Source: Methylobacterium sp. WSM2598 (lineage in GTDB: Bacteria; Pseudomonadota; Alphaproteobacteria; Rhizobiales; Beijerinckiaceae). From it: a stretch of 64,000 bases of DNA. Each line of letters opens with the position of its first letter. Position 1 is the stretch's first letter. The notes under the pieces are model-generated. The model was not told where the DNA came from, did not search any database, and worked only from the letters and a program-made list of their open reading frames with translations. Shown here in pieces: positions 48,809 through 57,913 of the stretch. The translations under genes were made by a program, and so were the position numbers. The stretch lies in NCBI RefSeq assembly GCF_000379105.1, contig NZ_KB900609.1, positions 1,885,985 through 1,949,984 on the forward strand, given 5' to 3'.

Positions 48809-48855
48809 AGAATCGCCCCGGTTCGGATCCTGTCGGCGAACCGGGTGACCCGGCC

Positions 48856-48955
48856 TGATCCGGGATTCGGTTGATCACAGCGGATCCCGGATCACGCGGC
48901 CCGTGAGCGAAGCGCAGACCCGCCATCCCGAAGGGATCAGGCGGGTGTGGCATGT
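48856..48955 (+). repeat. Two-hairpin dispersed repeat, copy R5
   Basis: First hairpin TGATCCGGGATTCG (48856-48869) / CGGATCCCGGATCA (48881-48894), one G-U pair. Linker is shortened and diverged (CGCGGCCCGTGAGCGAAGCG). Second hairpin: outer stem ACCCGCC (48918-48924) / GGCGGGT (48940-48946), inner ATCCC-GAA-GGGAT (48925-48937). Sits between convergent genes; the remainder up to 49156 shows nothing else. Confidence 0.82.
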
Positions 48956-49156
48956 GAGGGTGCGCGTTCCCGGCTCGCGGCGCGGAAGGCGTCGCGACCC
49001 GGGAAGACGAGAACGGCCCCCGGCGCACGCGCGACATCGGCATGCCGGTCGGGACCGCCGCCCGGCGCGACGCCCTCGCTCCGATCTGCGCCGATGAACA
49101 GGTCCCGGCCCGGTCGCCCGCGAGGGCCCGCCGGCGGCCCGGCACCCGATTCCGTC

Positions 49157-51550
49157 CTACCGCCGCGGCCGGTCGAGCCCCGCCCGGCGCAGCGCCTCGG
49201 CGAGGGCGCCGTCGCCGGCCGGCTCGGTCTCCCCGCGCGGCGGCTTTGTATCGGCGCGCGGCGGCTTGGTCTCCGCGCGCGGCGGCTTGGTCTCCGCGCG
49301 CGGCGGCTTGGCCTCCGCGCGCGGAGGGTTCGGCGCGGGCTCCCGCCGGGCGCCGTCCCGGCCCGGCCGGGCCTGCGGGGCATCGTCGAGGCGCATCGTC
49401 AGCGAGATCCGCTTGCGCGGCACGTCGACGTCGAGAACCTTCACCCGCACGACGTCCCCGGGCTTCACCACCGCCCGCGGATCCCTGACGAAGCTGTTCG
49501 ACAGGGCCGAGATGTGCACGAGCCCGTCCTGGTGGACGCCCACGTCCACGAAGGCCCCGAAGGCCGCGACGTTGGTCACCACCCCTTCCAGCAGCATCCC
49601 GGGCTTGAGGTCGCCGATCGTCTCGACGCCCTCCTGGAAGCTCGCGGTGCGGAAGCTCGGGCGCGGGTCGCGGCCGGGCTTCTCCAGCTCGGCCAGGATG
49701 TCGGTGACCGTCGGCAGCCCGAAGGTCGCGTCCGTGAAGGCCCGCGGATCGAGGCTCCGCAGCACCGATCCGTTGCCGATCACCGCCCGGATGTCGCTCT
49801 TCGTCGCCTGCAGGATCCTGCGCACCACCGGGTAGGCCTCCGGGTGCACGCCCGAGGCGTCGAGCGGGTCGTCGCCGCCGGTGATGCGCAGGAAGCCCGC
49901 CGAGAGCTCGAAGGCCTTGGGCCCGAGACCCGCCACCTTCTTCAGGGCGGTGCGGCTGCGGAAGGGCCCGTGCGCGTCGCGGTGCACGACGATGGCCTGC
50001 GCCACCCGCTCGCTCAGCCCCGAGACCCGCGCCAGCAGCGGGGCCGAGGCGGTGTTGACGTCGACTCCGACGCCGTTCACGCAATCCTCCACCACCGCGT
50101 CGAGGGAGCGCGACAGCTTCCCCTCCGCGAGGTCGTGCTGGTACTGGCCGACGCCGATCGAGCGCGGCTCGATCTTCACCAGTTCGGCCAGGGGATCCTG
50201 CAGCCGCCGGGCGATCGAGACCGCCCCGCGCAGCGACACGTCGAGGTCCGGCAATTCCTGGCTCGCATAGGCGGAGGCCGAGTAGACCGAGGCGCCGGCC
50301 TCCGACACCATCACCTTGGTGAGGCCGAGGTCCGGGTGCAGGCGGATCAGCTCCCCGGCGAGCCGGTCGGTCTCGCGCGAGGCGGTGCCGTTGCCGATCG
50401 CCACGAGCTCGACCCGGTGCTGGCGGCAGAGGCGCGCCAGGGTCGCGACGGCGCGGTCCCAGTCGCGGCGCGGCTCGTGCGGGTAGATCGTGTCCGTGGC
50501 CACGACCTTGCCGGTTCCGTCCACCACCGCGACCTTGACCCCCGTCCGGTAGCCCGGATCGAGCCCGAGCGTCGGGCGCGCGCCCGCGGGGGCCGCCAGG
50601 AGCAGGTCGCGCAGGTTGCCGGCGAAGACCCGCACGGCCTCGCTCTCGGCCGCCTCCCACAGGCGCGCCCGCAGGTCGAGCTCGATCGAGAGCCTGAGCT
50701 TCGTGCGCCATGCCGCGCGCACCGTCTCGGCCAGCCAGCGGTCGCCGGGGCGGCCCTCGTCGCGGATGCCGTGGCGCAGGGCGATGCGGCCCTCGTAGCG
50801 GCTCGGCGCGCCGGGCTCGGTCCCGGCGGGCGTCTCGTCGAGGCGCAGGTCGAGCACCTCCTCCTTCTCGCCGCGGAACAGCGCCAGCACCCGGTGGGAG
50901 GGGAGGCGGGTCAGCGGCTCCGAGAAGGCGAAGTAATCGGCGAATTTCGCGCCCGCCTCGGCCTTGCCCGCGCGCAGGGTGGAGACGAGGCGCCCCTCCT
51001 TCCAGAAGGTCTCGCGCAGGGCGCCGACCAGCTCGGCATCCTCGGCGAAGCGCTCGATCAGGATGGCGCGGGCTCCCTCCAGCGCGGCCTCCGGGCTGGC
51101 GACACCCTTCTGCGCGTCCGCGAAGGGGGCGGCGGCCTCGCGCGGCCCGCGGCGCGGATCGGCGAGGAGCGCCTCCGCCAGCGGGCCGAGCCCGGCCTCG
51201 CGGGCGATCTGCGCCCTGGTGCGCCGCTTGGGCTTGTAGGGAAGGTAGAGGTCCTCGAGCCGGGCCTTGGTCTCGGCCGCCAGGATCTGGCGGCGCAGGG
51301 CCTCGTCGAGTTTGCCCTGGGCCTCGATCCCGTCGAGGATCGCCCGGCGGCGCTCCTCCAGCTCGCGCAGGTAGCGCAGCCGCTCCTCCAGGGTGCGCAA
51401 CTGCGCGTCGTCGAGAGTTCCGGTCGCCTCCTTGCGGTAGCGGGCGACGAACGGGACGGTGGCGCCGCCGTCGAGGAGGTCGACCGCCGCCTTGACCTGC
51501 CATTCCTGCGCGCCGAGCTCGGCCGCGATGCGCTGGGTGATGCTCGCCAT
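49157..51550 (-). CDS. tex: Tex RNA-binding transcription accessory protein
   Basis: 797 residues from ATG 51550 ([20 protein letters not shown]). Tex N-terminal helical domain ([20 protein letters not shown]), the YqgF-like nuclease fold ([20 protein letters not shown], about 325-345), the helix-hairpin-helix ([20 protein letters not shown]) and a C-terminal S1 domain ([39 protein letters not shown]). Ends with a variable Lys/Pro/Arg tail built from 21-bp units. Tex proteins bind nucleic acid and affect transcription or translation fidelity. Confidence 0.95.
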   Translation of the reverse strand: MASITQRIAAELGAQEWQVKAAVDLLDGGATVPFVARYRKEATGTLDDAQLRTLEERLRYLRELEERRRAILDGIEAQGKLDEALRRQILAAETKARLEDLYLPYKPKRRTRAQIAREAGLGPLAEALLADPRRGPREAAAPFADAQKGVASPEAALEGARAILIERFAEDAELVGALRETFWKEGRLVSTLRAGKAEAGAKFADYFAFSEPLTRLPSHRVLALFRGEKEEVLDLRLDETPAGTEPGAPSRYEGRIALRHGIRDEGRPGDRWLAETVRAAWRTKLRLSIELDLRARLWEAAESEAVRVFAGNLRDLLLAAPAGARPTLGLDPGYRTGVKVAVVDGTGKVVATDTIYPHEPRRDWDRAVATLARLCRQHRVELVAIGNGTASRETDRLAGELIRLHPDLGLTKVMVSEAGASVYSASAYASQELPDLDVSLRGAVSIARRLQDPLAELVKIEPRSIGVGQYQHDLAEGKLSRSLDAVVEDCVNGVGVDVNTASAPLLARVSGLSERVAQAIVVHRDAHGPFRSRTALKKVAGLGPKAFELSAGFLRITGGDDPLDASGVHPEAYPVVRRILQATKSDIRAVIGNGSVLRSLDPRAFTDATFGLPTVTDILAELEKPGRDPRPSFRTASFQEGVETIGDLKPGMLLEGVVTNVAAFGAFVDVGVHQDGLVHISALSNSFVRDPRAVVKPGDVVRVKVLDVDVPRKRISLTMRLDDAPQARPGRDGARREPAPNPPRAEAKPPRAETKPPRAETKPPRADTKPPRGETEPAGDGALAEALRRAGLDRPRR
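49226..49330 (-). repeat. 21-bp in-frame tandem repeat in tex, five units
   Basis: Five consecutive 21-base units encode [28 protein letters not shown] and KPPRGET in the C-terminal tail of Tex after the S1 domain. Two central units are identical at the protein level. The tail is basic and would extend nucleic-acid contacts. Confidence 0.88.
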
Positions 51551-51615
51551 GTCCTCACACGATCCGGGCGAGCGGGGGCGGGGCGGCGGGGCCGCGTCGC
51601 GTCCCCGCCGGGGGA

Positions 51616-52551
51616 TCAGGCCCCCCGGGCTCCCCTGAGCCGCTCGCGGTGGGCGGTGTAGAGGCCGCTCGCGGCGATCACAAGGACGCCGGCGCCCACG
51701 AAGGCGTCGGGCCGCGACCCGAAGGCGAGGGCGCCGATCAGGGCCGCCCAGACGATCTGCGTGTAGGAGAACGGCACCAGCGTCGAGGCCGGCGCGTGCC
51801 GGTAGGCGGTCGTCACGATCCAGTGGCCGGTGGTCGAGATCAGGCCGACCGCCGCGCCGATCGCGATCTCGTCGAGGTTCGGCGCCACCCAGGCGAAGGG
51901 CACGAGGCAGGTCAGGACGGCGAAGCCGACCAGCGCCGACCACGTCATCGTGGTCTGCGGCGCGTCGTAGCCGTTGATCTTGCGGGTGGCGACCAGGGCG
52001 AGGGCCCAGAACAGCGAGGAGGCGACCGGGAGCAGGGCGGCGAGCTGGAAGGCGCTGGTGCCCGGCCGCAGGATGATCAGCACCCCGACGAGGCCGACCA
52101 GGGCGGCGATCCAGCGCCGGACGCCGATCGTCTCCCCGAGCAGCGGGATCGACAGGGCGGTGACGAAGATCGGGGACACGAAGCTGATCGCGGTCGCCTC
52201 CGCCACCGGCAGGTAGCGCAGGCCCGAGAGGAACAGCAGGGCCGAGCCGACGAGGGCGAGGCCGCGCAGCACCTGCAGCCCAGGCCGCGCGCTGCGGAGA
52301 GGTGAGCGCCCGCGCCGCCGCGTGAGCAGCGCCGCCGCCAGCATCACCCCGACGAAGCCCACGTAGCGCAGCCACGCGATCTCCAGCGCCGGCAGCGATC
52401 CCGAGAGGTACTTGGCGATCGCGTCGGAGCTCGACAGGAAGATGGTGGACAGGACGACGAGCCCGATCCCGCGCAGCGGCTGCTCGCCGATGCGGGGCAG
52501 GGTGGGGCGCGACGGGAGAACGGCGGGGAGGGAAGGGGCGAGCGTGGCCAC
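51616..52551 (-). CDS. EamA/DMT-family transporter
   Basis: 311 residues, ATG 52551. Ten membrane helices in two EamA repeats: [20 protein letters not shown] (first), [20 protein letters not shown] and [20 protein letters not shown] (end of first half), then [20 protein letters not shown] and [20 protein letters not shown] (second). Exports a metabolite or amino acid; substrate not predictable. Downstream of and apparently independent from tex. Confidence 0.9.
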   Translation of the reverse strand: MATLAPSLPAVLPSRPTLPRIGEQPLRGIGLVVLSTIFLSSSDAIAKYLSGSLPALEIAWLRYVGFVGVMLAAALLTRRRGRSPLRSARPGLQVLRGLALVGSALLFLSGLRYLPVAEATAISFVSPIFVTALSIPLLGETIGVRRWIAALVGLVGVLIILRPGTSAFQLAALLPVASSLFWALALVATRKINGYDAPQTTMTWSALVGFAVLTCLVPFAWVAPNLDEIAIGAAVGLISTTGHWIVTTAYRHAPASTLVPFSYTQIVWAALIGALAFGSRPDAFVGAGVLVIAASGLYTAHRERLRGARGA

Positions 52552-52899
52552 GGGACTGCAGCGGGCGGGAGCGACACTCCGATCAACTTAGCATTGCTTG
52601 GCCGAATCGAGCCGTGCCGATCCCGCGGCACGGCCATGCTGTCCGCTCAGCCCTGGTTAAGTCCGGATTTACCCGATCGTGACCACAGCGGGGCGCGGCG
52701 ATGACCGGTGTGACGGGGGCGCCGGATTGATCATGGGCGGCGGTCGCGGCCCGCCCCGCAGGCGAAGACGCGTCTGCATTGGCGGACGACGGCGGATCCT
52801 GCGGTTCCGCCGGCCCGCGGACCTCCTCGGGCGGGAGATCCGGGCGCCGGCGGCGGGGCGAGGCCGGGCGGAGGGCCGAGGGCCGCCCCCCCCGAGTCC
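52552..52899. other. Intergenic region without a recognisable element
   Basis: Between the EamA gene start and the end of the YbdD-like gene. Both neighbours read leftward, so the EamA promoter lies here; the DNA nearest it (52580-52690) is less GC-rich. I see no clear hexamers, hairpin or repeat. Confidence 0.3.
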
Positions 52900-53124
52900 T
52901 CAGCAGCAGCGGAACCCGCCGCGGCCGCCGACGCCGAAGCGGGCGTTCTGGCGGTCGCGGAAGAACTCCGTCGGGTTCATCGGCTCCTGGTCCGGGTGCG
53001 TCCTGCGCATATGGGCCAGGTAGGCGTCGTAATTGCCCTGGCCGACCATCAGCCGCGCGCCGTCGCAGACGCAGCGGGTGAGGGCCGCCCAGCGCTCGCG
53101 CAGGGGCTCCGACGGAAGCGCCAT
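52900..53124 (-). CDS. YbdD/YjiX-family protein, CstA partner
   Basis: 74 residues, ATG 53124. Typical motifs GQGNYDAYLAHMRRTHPDQE and PMNPTEFFRDRQNARFG, ending GGFRCC. The family always follows cstA-type transporters and is thought to be needed for their activity. The gene starts seven bases after the cstA stop, so the two are coupled. Confidence 0.9.
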   Translation of the reverse strand: MALPSEPLRERWAALTRCVCDGARLMVGQGNYDAYLAHMRRTHPDQEPMNPTEFFRDRQNARFGVGGRGGFRCC

Positions 53125-53131
53125 GGCCGCC

Positions 53132-55195
53132 TCACTCCGCCGGGGCCGGGACGGCGCGCGGGTCGCTCTCGAGGGCGGTCCAGGTCGAGGCCCGGTAGGC
53201 CGCGACGCAGGACTTCACCCCGAAGGCGACGATCGCCACCACCACGGCCACGAACAGCATCGCCAGCACGGCGTCGATGCGGTCGTTGAAGACGATCTGG
53301 CTCATCTGATCGAGCGACTTCGCGGGTGCCAGGACCTTCCCCTCCGCCGCGGCCGAGGCGTAGCGGTCGGCATGGGCCAGGAAGCCGACCCGCGGATCGG
53401 CCGAGAACACCTTCTGCAGGCCCGCCGTGAGCGTGCAGGCGACGAGCCAGAGGGTCGGCAGGATCGTCACGATGGCGTAGCGCTCGCGCTTCATCTTGAA
53501 GATCACCACCGTGCACAGGGTGAGCGCGATGGCGGCCAGCATCTGGTTCGAGATGCCGAAGAGCGGCCACAGGGTGTTCACGCCCCCGAGCGGGTCGGTG
53601 ACGCCCTGGTAGAGGAAGAAGCCCCAGAAGGCGACGCAGAGGGCGGTCGCCACGATGCTCGGCCCCCAGGAGGCGGTGTCCTTGAAGGCCGGCACCGCGA
53701 CGCCGATCAGGTCCTGCAGCATGAACCGCCCCGCCCGCGTGCCGGCATCGACCGCGGTGAGGATGAACAGGGCCTCGAACAGGATGGCGAAGTGGTACCA
53801 GAACGCCATCATGGCCTTGCCGCCGACGACGTTGGAGATGATGTGGGCCATGCCCACCGCCAGCGTCGGGGCGCCGCCGGCGCGGGAGATCACCGTGTGC
53901 TCGCCCACGTCCGCGGCGGTCTGCTGGATCGCCTCCGGGGTGATCGCGAAGCCCATCTTGGTGACGGCCGCCGCGGCGGTCTCCGGCGTGGTGCCGACGA
54001 CGGCCGCGGGCGAGTTCATGGTGAAGTAGACGCCCGGATCGATGACGCTCGCCGAGACCAGCGCCATCACGGCCACGAAGGACTCCATCAGCATGCCGCC
54101 GTAGCCGATGAAGCGGGCGTTGATCTCGTTGTCGATCAGCTTCGGCGTCGTGCCGGACGAGATCAGGCTGTGGAAGCCCGAGACCGCCCCGCACGCGATG
54201 GTGATGAACAGGAAGGGGAAGAGCGAGCCGGACCAGACCGGGCCGGTGCCGTCCACGAACTTCGTCACCGCCGGCATCTGCAGGTGCGGGGCGAGGACGA
54301 GGATGCCGAGCGCGAGCGCGGCGATCGTGCCGATCTTGAGGAAGGTCGAGAGGTAGTCGCGCGGGGCGAGCAGCAGCCAGACCGGCAGGATCGAGGCGAC
54401 GAAGCCGTAGCCGATCAGCATCCAGCACAGCTGGGTGCCCGTGAAGGTGAACAGGCGCGACAGGGTCGGATCGGCCGCGACGGTCTGGCCGTACACGATG
54501 GCGAGCATCAGCAGCACGAAGCCGATCAGCGAGACCTCGCCGATCTTGCCGGGCCGGATCCAGCGCGAGTAGACGCCCATCAGGAGCGCGATCGGGATCG
54601 TCGCCATCACCGTGAAGGTGCCCCAGGGGCTCTCGGCCAGCGCCTTGACGACGATGAGCGCGAGCACCGCCAGGATGATCACCATGATCAGGAAGGCGCC
54701 GAACAGCGCCACGACGCCCGGGATCGTGCCGAGTTCCGAGCGGATCAGTTCGCCGAGCGAGCGGCCGTCGCGGCGCATCGAGACGAACAGGACCATGAAG
54801 TCCTGCACGGCGCCGGCCAGCACCACGCCGGCCAGGATCCAGAGCAGGCCCGGCAGGTAGCCCATCTGGGCGGCGAGGACCGGCCCGACCAGCGGCCCGG
54901 CCCCGGCGATCGCCGCGAAATGATGGCCGAACAGCACGTACTTGTCGGTCGGGACGTAGTCGAGACCGTCGTTGTGGCGCACGGCCGGGGTCTCGCGGGT
55001 CGGGTCGAGCCGCATCACCCGCTCGGCGATGAAGAGCGAGTAGTAGCGATAGGCGATCAGGTAGACCGAGACGGCCGCGACGACGATCCAGAGGGCGTTG
55101 ACGGTCTCGCCGCGCTGCGTGGCGACGAGGGCGAGCGCGGCGGCGCCGAGCGCGCCGACGAGGGCCCATGGCCCGTGCTTCTGGATGGCTGTCAT
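53132..55195 (-). CDS. cstA: CstA-family carbon starvation / pyruvate transporter
   Basis: 687 residues, ATG 55195. About 16 membrane helices: FAAIAGAGPLVGPVLAAQMG, CGAVSGFHSLISSGTTPKLI and FQLL-like WPLFGISNQMLAAIALTLCT are the CstA signature. CstA/BtsT proteins import pyruvate or peptides under carbon limitation. Operon with the YbdD partner. The C-terminus has a soluble region (VGFLAHADRYASAAAEGKVL) before the last two helices. Next to a LuxR-type regulator, which suggests control by it. Confidence 0.93.
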   Translation of the reverse strand: MTAIQKHGPWALVGALGAAALALVATQRGETVNALWIVVAAVSVYLIAYRYYSLFIAERVMRLDPTRETPAVRHNDGLDYVPTDKYVLFGHHFAAIAGAGPLVGPVLAAQMGYLPGLLWILAGVVLAGAVQDFMVLFVSMRRDGRSLGELIRSELGTIPGVVALFGAFLIMVIILAVLALIVVKALAESPWGTFTVMATIPIALLMGVYSRWIRPGKIGEVSLIGFVLLMLAIVYGQTVAADPTLSRLFTFTGTQLCWMLIGYGFVASILPVWLLLAPRDYLSTFLKIGTIAALALGILVLAPHLQMPAVTKFVDGTGPVWSGSLFPFLFITIACGAVSGFHSLISSGTTPKLIDNEINARFIGYGGMLMESFVAVMALVSASVIDPGVYFTMNSPAAVVGTTPETAAAAVTKMGFAITPEAIQQTAADVGEHTVISRAGGAPTLAVGMAHIISNVVGGKAMMAFWYHFAILFEALFILTAVDAGTRAGRFMLQDLIGVAVPAFKDTASWGPSIVATALCVAFWGFFLYQGVTDPLGGVNTLWPLFGISNQMLAAIALTLCTVVIFKMKRERYAIVTILPTLWLVACTLTAGLQKVFSADPRVGFLAHADRYASAAAEGKVLAPAKSLDQMSQIVFNDRIDAVLAMLFVAVVVAIVAFGVKSCVAAYRASTWTALESDPRAVPAPAE

Positions 55196-55217
55196 GCTGG
55201 CGTTTCTCCCGAGGGGG

Positions 55218-55232
55218 CGGTCGGTTCGACCG
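55218..55232. promoter_or_regulatory. Dyad upstream of cstA
   Basis: CGGTCG-GTT-CGACCG, perfect six-base arms, 22 bases upstream of the cstA ATG. Could be an operator or a leader hairpin; no family match can be claimed. Confidence 0.3.
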
Positions 55233-55382
55233 GCCGTTTAGTCACCCGGGATCATAGCCGCTCTTAGACTTTCGGATAGGCCCCGGGCGCGCGCGGTGTG
55301 AGCCGCGCGCGCACCCGCGAGCCCCTCCGCGGACGGCACCGCTCGGCGATCGCCGGCTCCCTTGCGGCAGGAGCCCGTCCGA

Positions 55383-56045
55383 TCACCCGGCCGAACTCTC
55401 CGACATGATGTGGTCGTAGTCGAGGTTGGCGGTCTCGATGACGATCTGCGTGCGGCTGATCACGCCGAGCTTGCGCAGGATCTCGGAGACGTGGGCCTTC
55501 ACGGTGGAATCGCCGACGCCGAGTTCGTGGGCGATCTGCTTGTTGAGCTTGCCCTGGCGGATCATCAGCAGCACGCGGACCTGCTGGGGCGTGAGTTCGG
55601 CGATGCGCTGGGCGATGGGCGGCTTGCCGCCGCGGGGCGCCTCGCCCTCCTGCGCGCCCACGCCGTCCGGCACGAAGATCGCGCCGTTCAGCACGTCCGT
55701 GATCGCCCGGGTGAGCACCGCCTTGCCGGCCGCCTTGGGCACGAAGCCGGCGGCGCCGTGGCTCAGCGCCTCGCGGACGATGCGCGGATCGTCCATGCCG
55801 GACACGACCAGGATCGGGATGCGGGGGAAGCGCGTGCGGATCGCCAGCAGGCCGTCGAAGCCGTTGACGCCGCGCATGGACAGGTCGAGCAGGGTCAGGT
55901 CCACCGAGCGCAGCCGCGAGAGCGCCGCGCAGGCCGCCTCGATCCCGTCCGCCTCCTCCACGGCGGCGGCCGGGAAGGCCAGCCGCACCGCGCTCGTCAG
56001 CGCCTCGCGGAAGAGCGGGTGATCATCGACGATCATCAGGTGCAT
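55383..56045 (-). CDS. NarL/LuxR-type response regulator
   Basis: 220 residues from ATG 56045. Receiver domain with acidic pair D7-D8, phosphoacceptor D54 (LTLLDLSMRG) and a Lys in GFVPKAAGK. C-terminal LuxR helix-turn-helix: LTPQQVRVLLMIRQGKLNKQ, then GDSTVKAHVSEILRKLGVIS. The receiver-HTH combination and the NKQIAHELGV...TVKAHV helix resemble the AgmR/ErdR/CrbR group that controls acetate or alcohol genes. Divergent from a FIST protein and hybrid kinase, likely its partner; close to cstA. Confidence 0.9.
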   Translation of the reverse strand: MHLMIVDDHPLFREALTSAVRLAFPAAAVEEADGIEAACAALSRLRSVDLTLLDLSMRGVNGFDGLLAIRTRFPRIPILVVSGMDDPRIVREALSHGAAGFVPKAAGKAVLTRAITDVLNGAIFVPDGVGAQEGEAPRGGKPPIAQRIAELTPQQVRVLLMIRQGKLNKQIAHELGVGDSTVKAHVSEILRKLGVISRTQIVIETANLDYDHIMSESSAG

Positions 56046-56704
56046 GTCCGACCCCTTCTCCGTGGGCGCCGGCACCGCGTCCGGAGGCCTCCCCTCGGCA
56101 GGAGACACTTGGTTGCCCGTACTGGTCAATGCCACCATCGGACCGCAACTTCCCTCGATCACCGCGCCGCAGAACGCCGCCCCGGCGCGCCGCGCCGGAC
56201 CGGCCGCTCGCCGGCCCGGCCCCGGGGCGCGCCGACGGGCATTCGTCCACCGGTTCGGCGCGGCACCGGGCCAGTCCCGCCGGTGAGCAAATAATACTTG
56301 TGAACTACAACCCTTATTCGTATTCGCAACCAGTATCACGCTGGGAGAACTGGCGACACTGTGCTTTGGTATGACGATTAGGGTGCAACGCGGCGACGAC
56401 TGTGCCCCTGCACCTTGGTCCAATGGTGGCCGCGCGGGGGCCGGACGTATCGTTCTGACCTTCAGCGGTCGGAGGAAACGTCGCCGCGAAGCAGGCGGGA
56501 ACCGGGGTGGGCATCATGGCGGGGGCGCCTTTCCGGCGCGCCTGCCGATCGCGGGGGCGATCGCCGCCCCGTTCCCCAGCGCAGGCGCAGTCGCCGCACC
56601 GGCTGCGCCTGCGCACCCTGCCGCATTTGCCTCTTCTCCCAGCAATCGCCATAATCGAGCCCGCCCCGCCGCGGCGTTCCGGCGGCGGGCCTGGGAGACA
56701 CGCC
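56046..56704. other. Long divergent regulatory region with AT-rich island
   Basis: 659 bases between the regulator and the FIST gene. Bases 56285-56400 are strikingly AT-rich for this genome (GCAAATAATACTTGTGAACT, ACAACCCTTATTCG) and probably hold the promoters. TTGT-GAACT-ACAA (56297-56309) is a weak dyad. No convincing gene; a long in-frame extension of the regulator has neither family similarity nor codon pattern. Confidence 0.5.
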
Positions 56705-57913
56705 GTGGCGCAGGGCACGCGCGCCTGCTCGCACCTTTGCGGCATTCAGACGGCCTGGACCGATGAATCCGAGGCGGAAGCGGCGGTGGCGGCGTTCGCG
56801 GACGCCCTGCAGCGCGAGCCGATCGGGCACTTGGTGACCTTCTTCTCGCCCGCCTACGGGGCCGGGGCGGTGGCCGGCGCCCTGGCGCGACACTTCCCGG
56901 GCCTGCGCGTCTCCGGCTGCACCTCGTCGGGGGAGATCAGCCCGACGGGCGGCCTCGACCGCGGGCTCGTGGCGGTGGCCTTCCCGCGGGCCGGGTTCCG
57001 GGTCGCCTCGGTGCTGCTGCCGGAGATCGGCCACCTCGACGCGGAGCGCGCGGCCTCGGCCCTGCGCGCGCTGCGGGCGGAGCTCGACGCGATCGGGACC
57101 GGGGGGCAGCGCTTCGCCCTCTCGCTCATCGACGGCCTGACCAACGCCGAGGAGGCGGTGATCTCGGCGGTCTCGACCGGCCTCGACGGCGTGCCGCTGG
57201 TGGGCGGATCGGCCGGCGACGACCTCACCTTCCGGGACACCGCCCTGATCCACGACGGCGCGGTGCATCGCGGGGCGGCGATCCTGCTCCTGATCGAGAC
57301 CGACTTCCCGATCGAGATCTTCAAGAACCACAATTTCGAGCCGACCGGCGCGAAGTTCGTGGTCACCGAGACGGACCGCGAGCGGCGGGCCGTGCGCGAA
57401 CTCAACGCCGAGCCCGCGGCGGCCGAGTACGCGCGGGCCCTCGGCCTGCCGCTCGAATCCCTGACCGCGACCGACTTCGCGGCCAATCCCCTGGTGGTGC
57501 GGATCGGCGGCGACTATTTCTGCCGCTCGATCCGTCACCTCAACCCGGACGGGTCGCTGAGCTTCCTGTGCGCGCTCGACGAGGGGGTCGTCCTCACCCT
57601 GGCGCGGCAGAAGGACATCGTGGCCGCCACCCGCGAGGAACTGGCGCGCCTCGACGCGCGGCTCGGCGGCCTCGACCTCGTGATCGGATTCGAATGCGTC
57701 CTGCGCCGCCTCGATGCCGAGTTGCATCAGGTCCGGCATTGCATCTCGGACCTGTACCGCCAGTACAATGTCGTCGGTTTCGAAACCTACGGCGAGCAGT
57801 TTCGCTCCATGCACCTGAACCAGACCTTCACGGGCATCGCGATCGGGCGGCAGCCGGCGCCGCGGGCGGTGCCATCCGGCCCCGCGGGAGGCGCCATGGG
57901 GATCGCCCGATGA
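56705..57913 (+). CDS. FIST-domain sensor protein (NosP-like)
   Basis: 402 residues from GTG 56705, with GGGAGACACGCC upstream. FIST N domain (about 20-215: VSGCTSSGEISPTGGLDRGL, LVGGSAGDDLTFRDTALIHD) and FIST C domain (about 220-385: FKNHNFEPTGAKFVVTETDR, ending NVVGFETYGEQFRSMHLNQT). The closing GFETYGEQ...MHLNQTFTG is characteristic. It is co-transcribed with a hybrid kinase by an ATGA overlap, as is Pseudomonas NosP (a reported nitric oxide-binding FIST protein) with NahK. Haem or NO binding is an inference, not visible here. Confidence 0.88.
   Translation: MAQGTRACSHLCGIQTAWTDESEAEAAVAAFADALQREPIGHLVTFFSPAYGAGAVAGALARHFPGLRVSGCTSSGEISPTGGLDRGLVAVAFPRAGFRVASVLLPEIGHLDAERAASALRALRAELDAIGTGGQRFALSLIDGLTNAEEAVISAVSTGLDGVPLVGGSAGDDLTFRDTALIHDGAVHRGAAILLLIETDFPIEIFKNHNFEPTGAKFVVTETDRERRAVRELNAEPAAAEYARALGLPLESLTATDFAANPLVVRIGGDYFCRSIRHLNPDGSLSFLCALDEGVVLTLARQKDIVAATREELARLDARLGGLDLVIGFECVLRRLDAELHQVRHCISDLYRQYNVVGFETYGEQFRSMHLNQTFTGIAIGRQPAPRAVPSGPAGGAMGIAR

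Noticed and set aside
48811..49156. A gene in the gap before tex
   Set aside because: The open frames here are Arg/Pro-rich shadows of the repeat copy R5 and of the tex strand, without start sites or recognisable protein patterns.
56297..56309. FNR/NnrR-type site upstream of the FIST gene
   Set aside because: TTGT-GAACT-ACAA has only four-base arms and does not match TTGAT-N4-ATCAA; too weak to call.
55383..56423. Longer response regulator with about 126 extra N-terminal residues
   Set aside because: The receiver domain begins at MHLMIVDDH from ATG 56045; the extension has no domain and covers the AT-rich promoter region.
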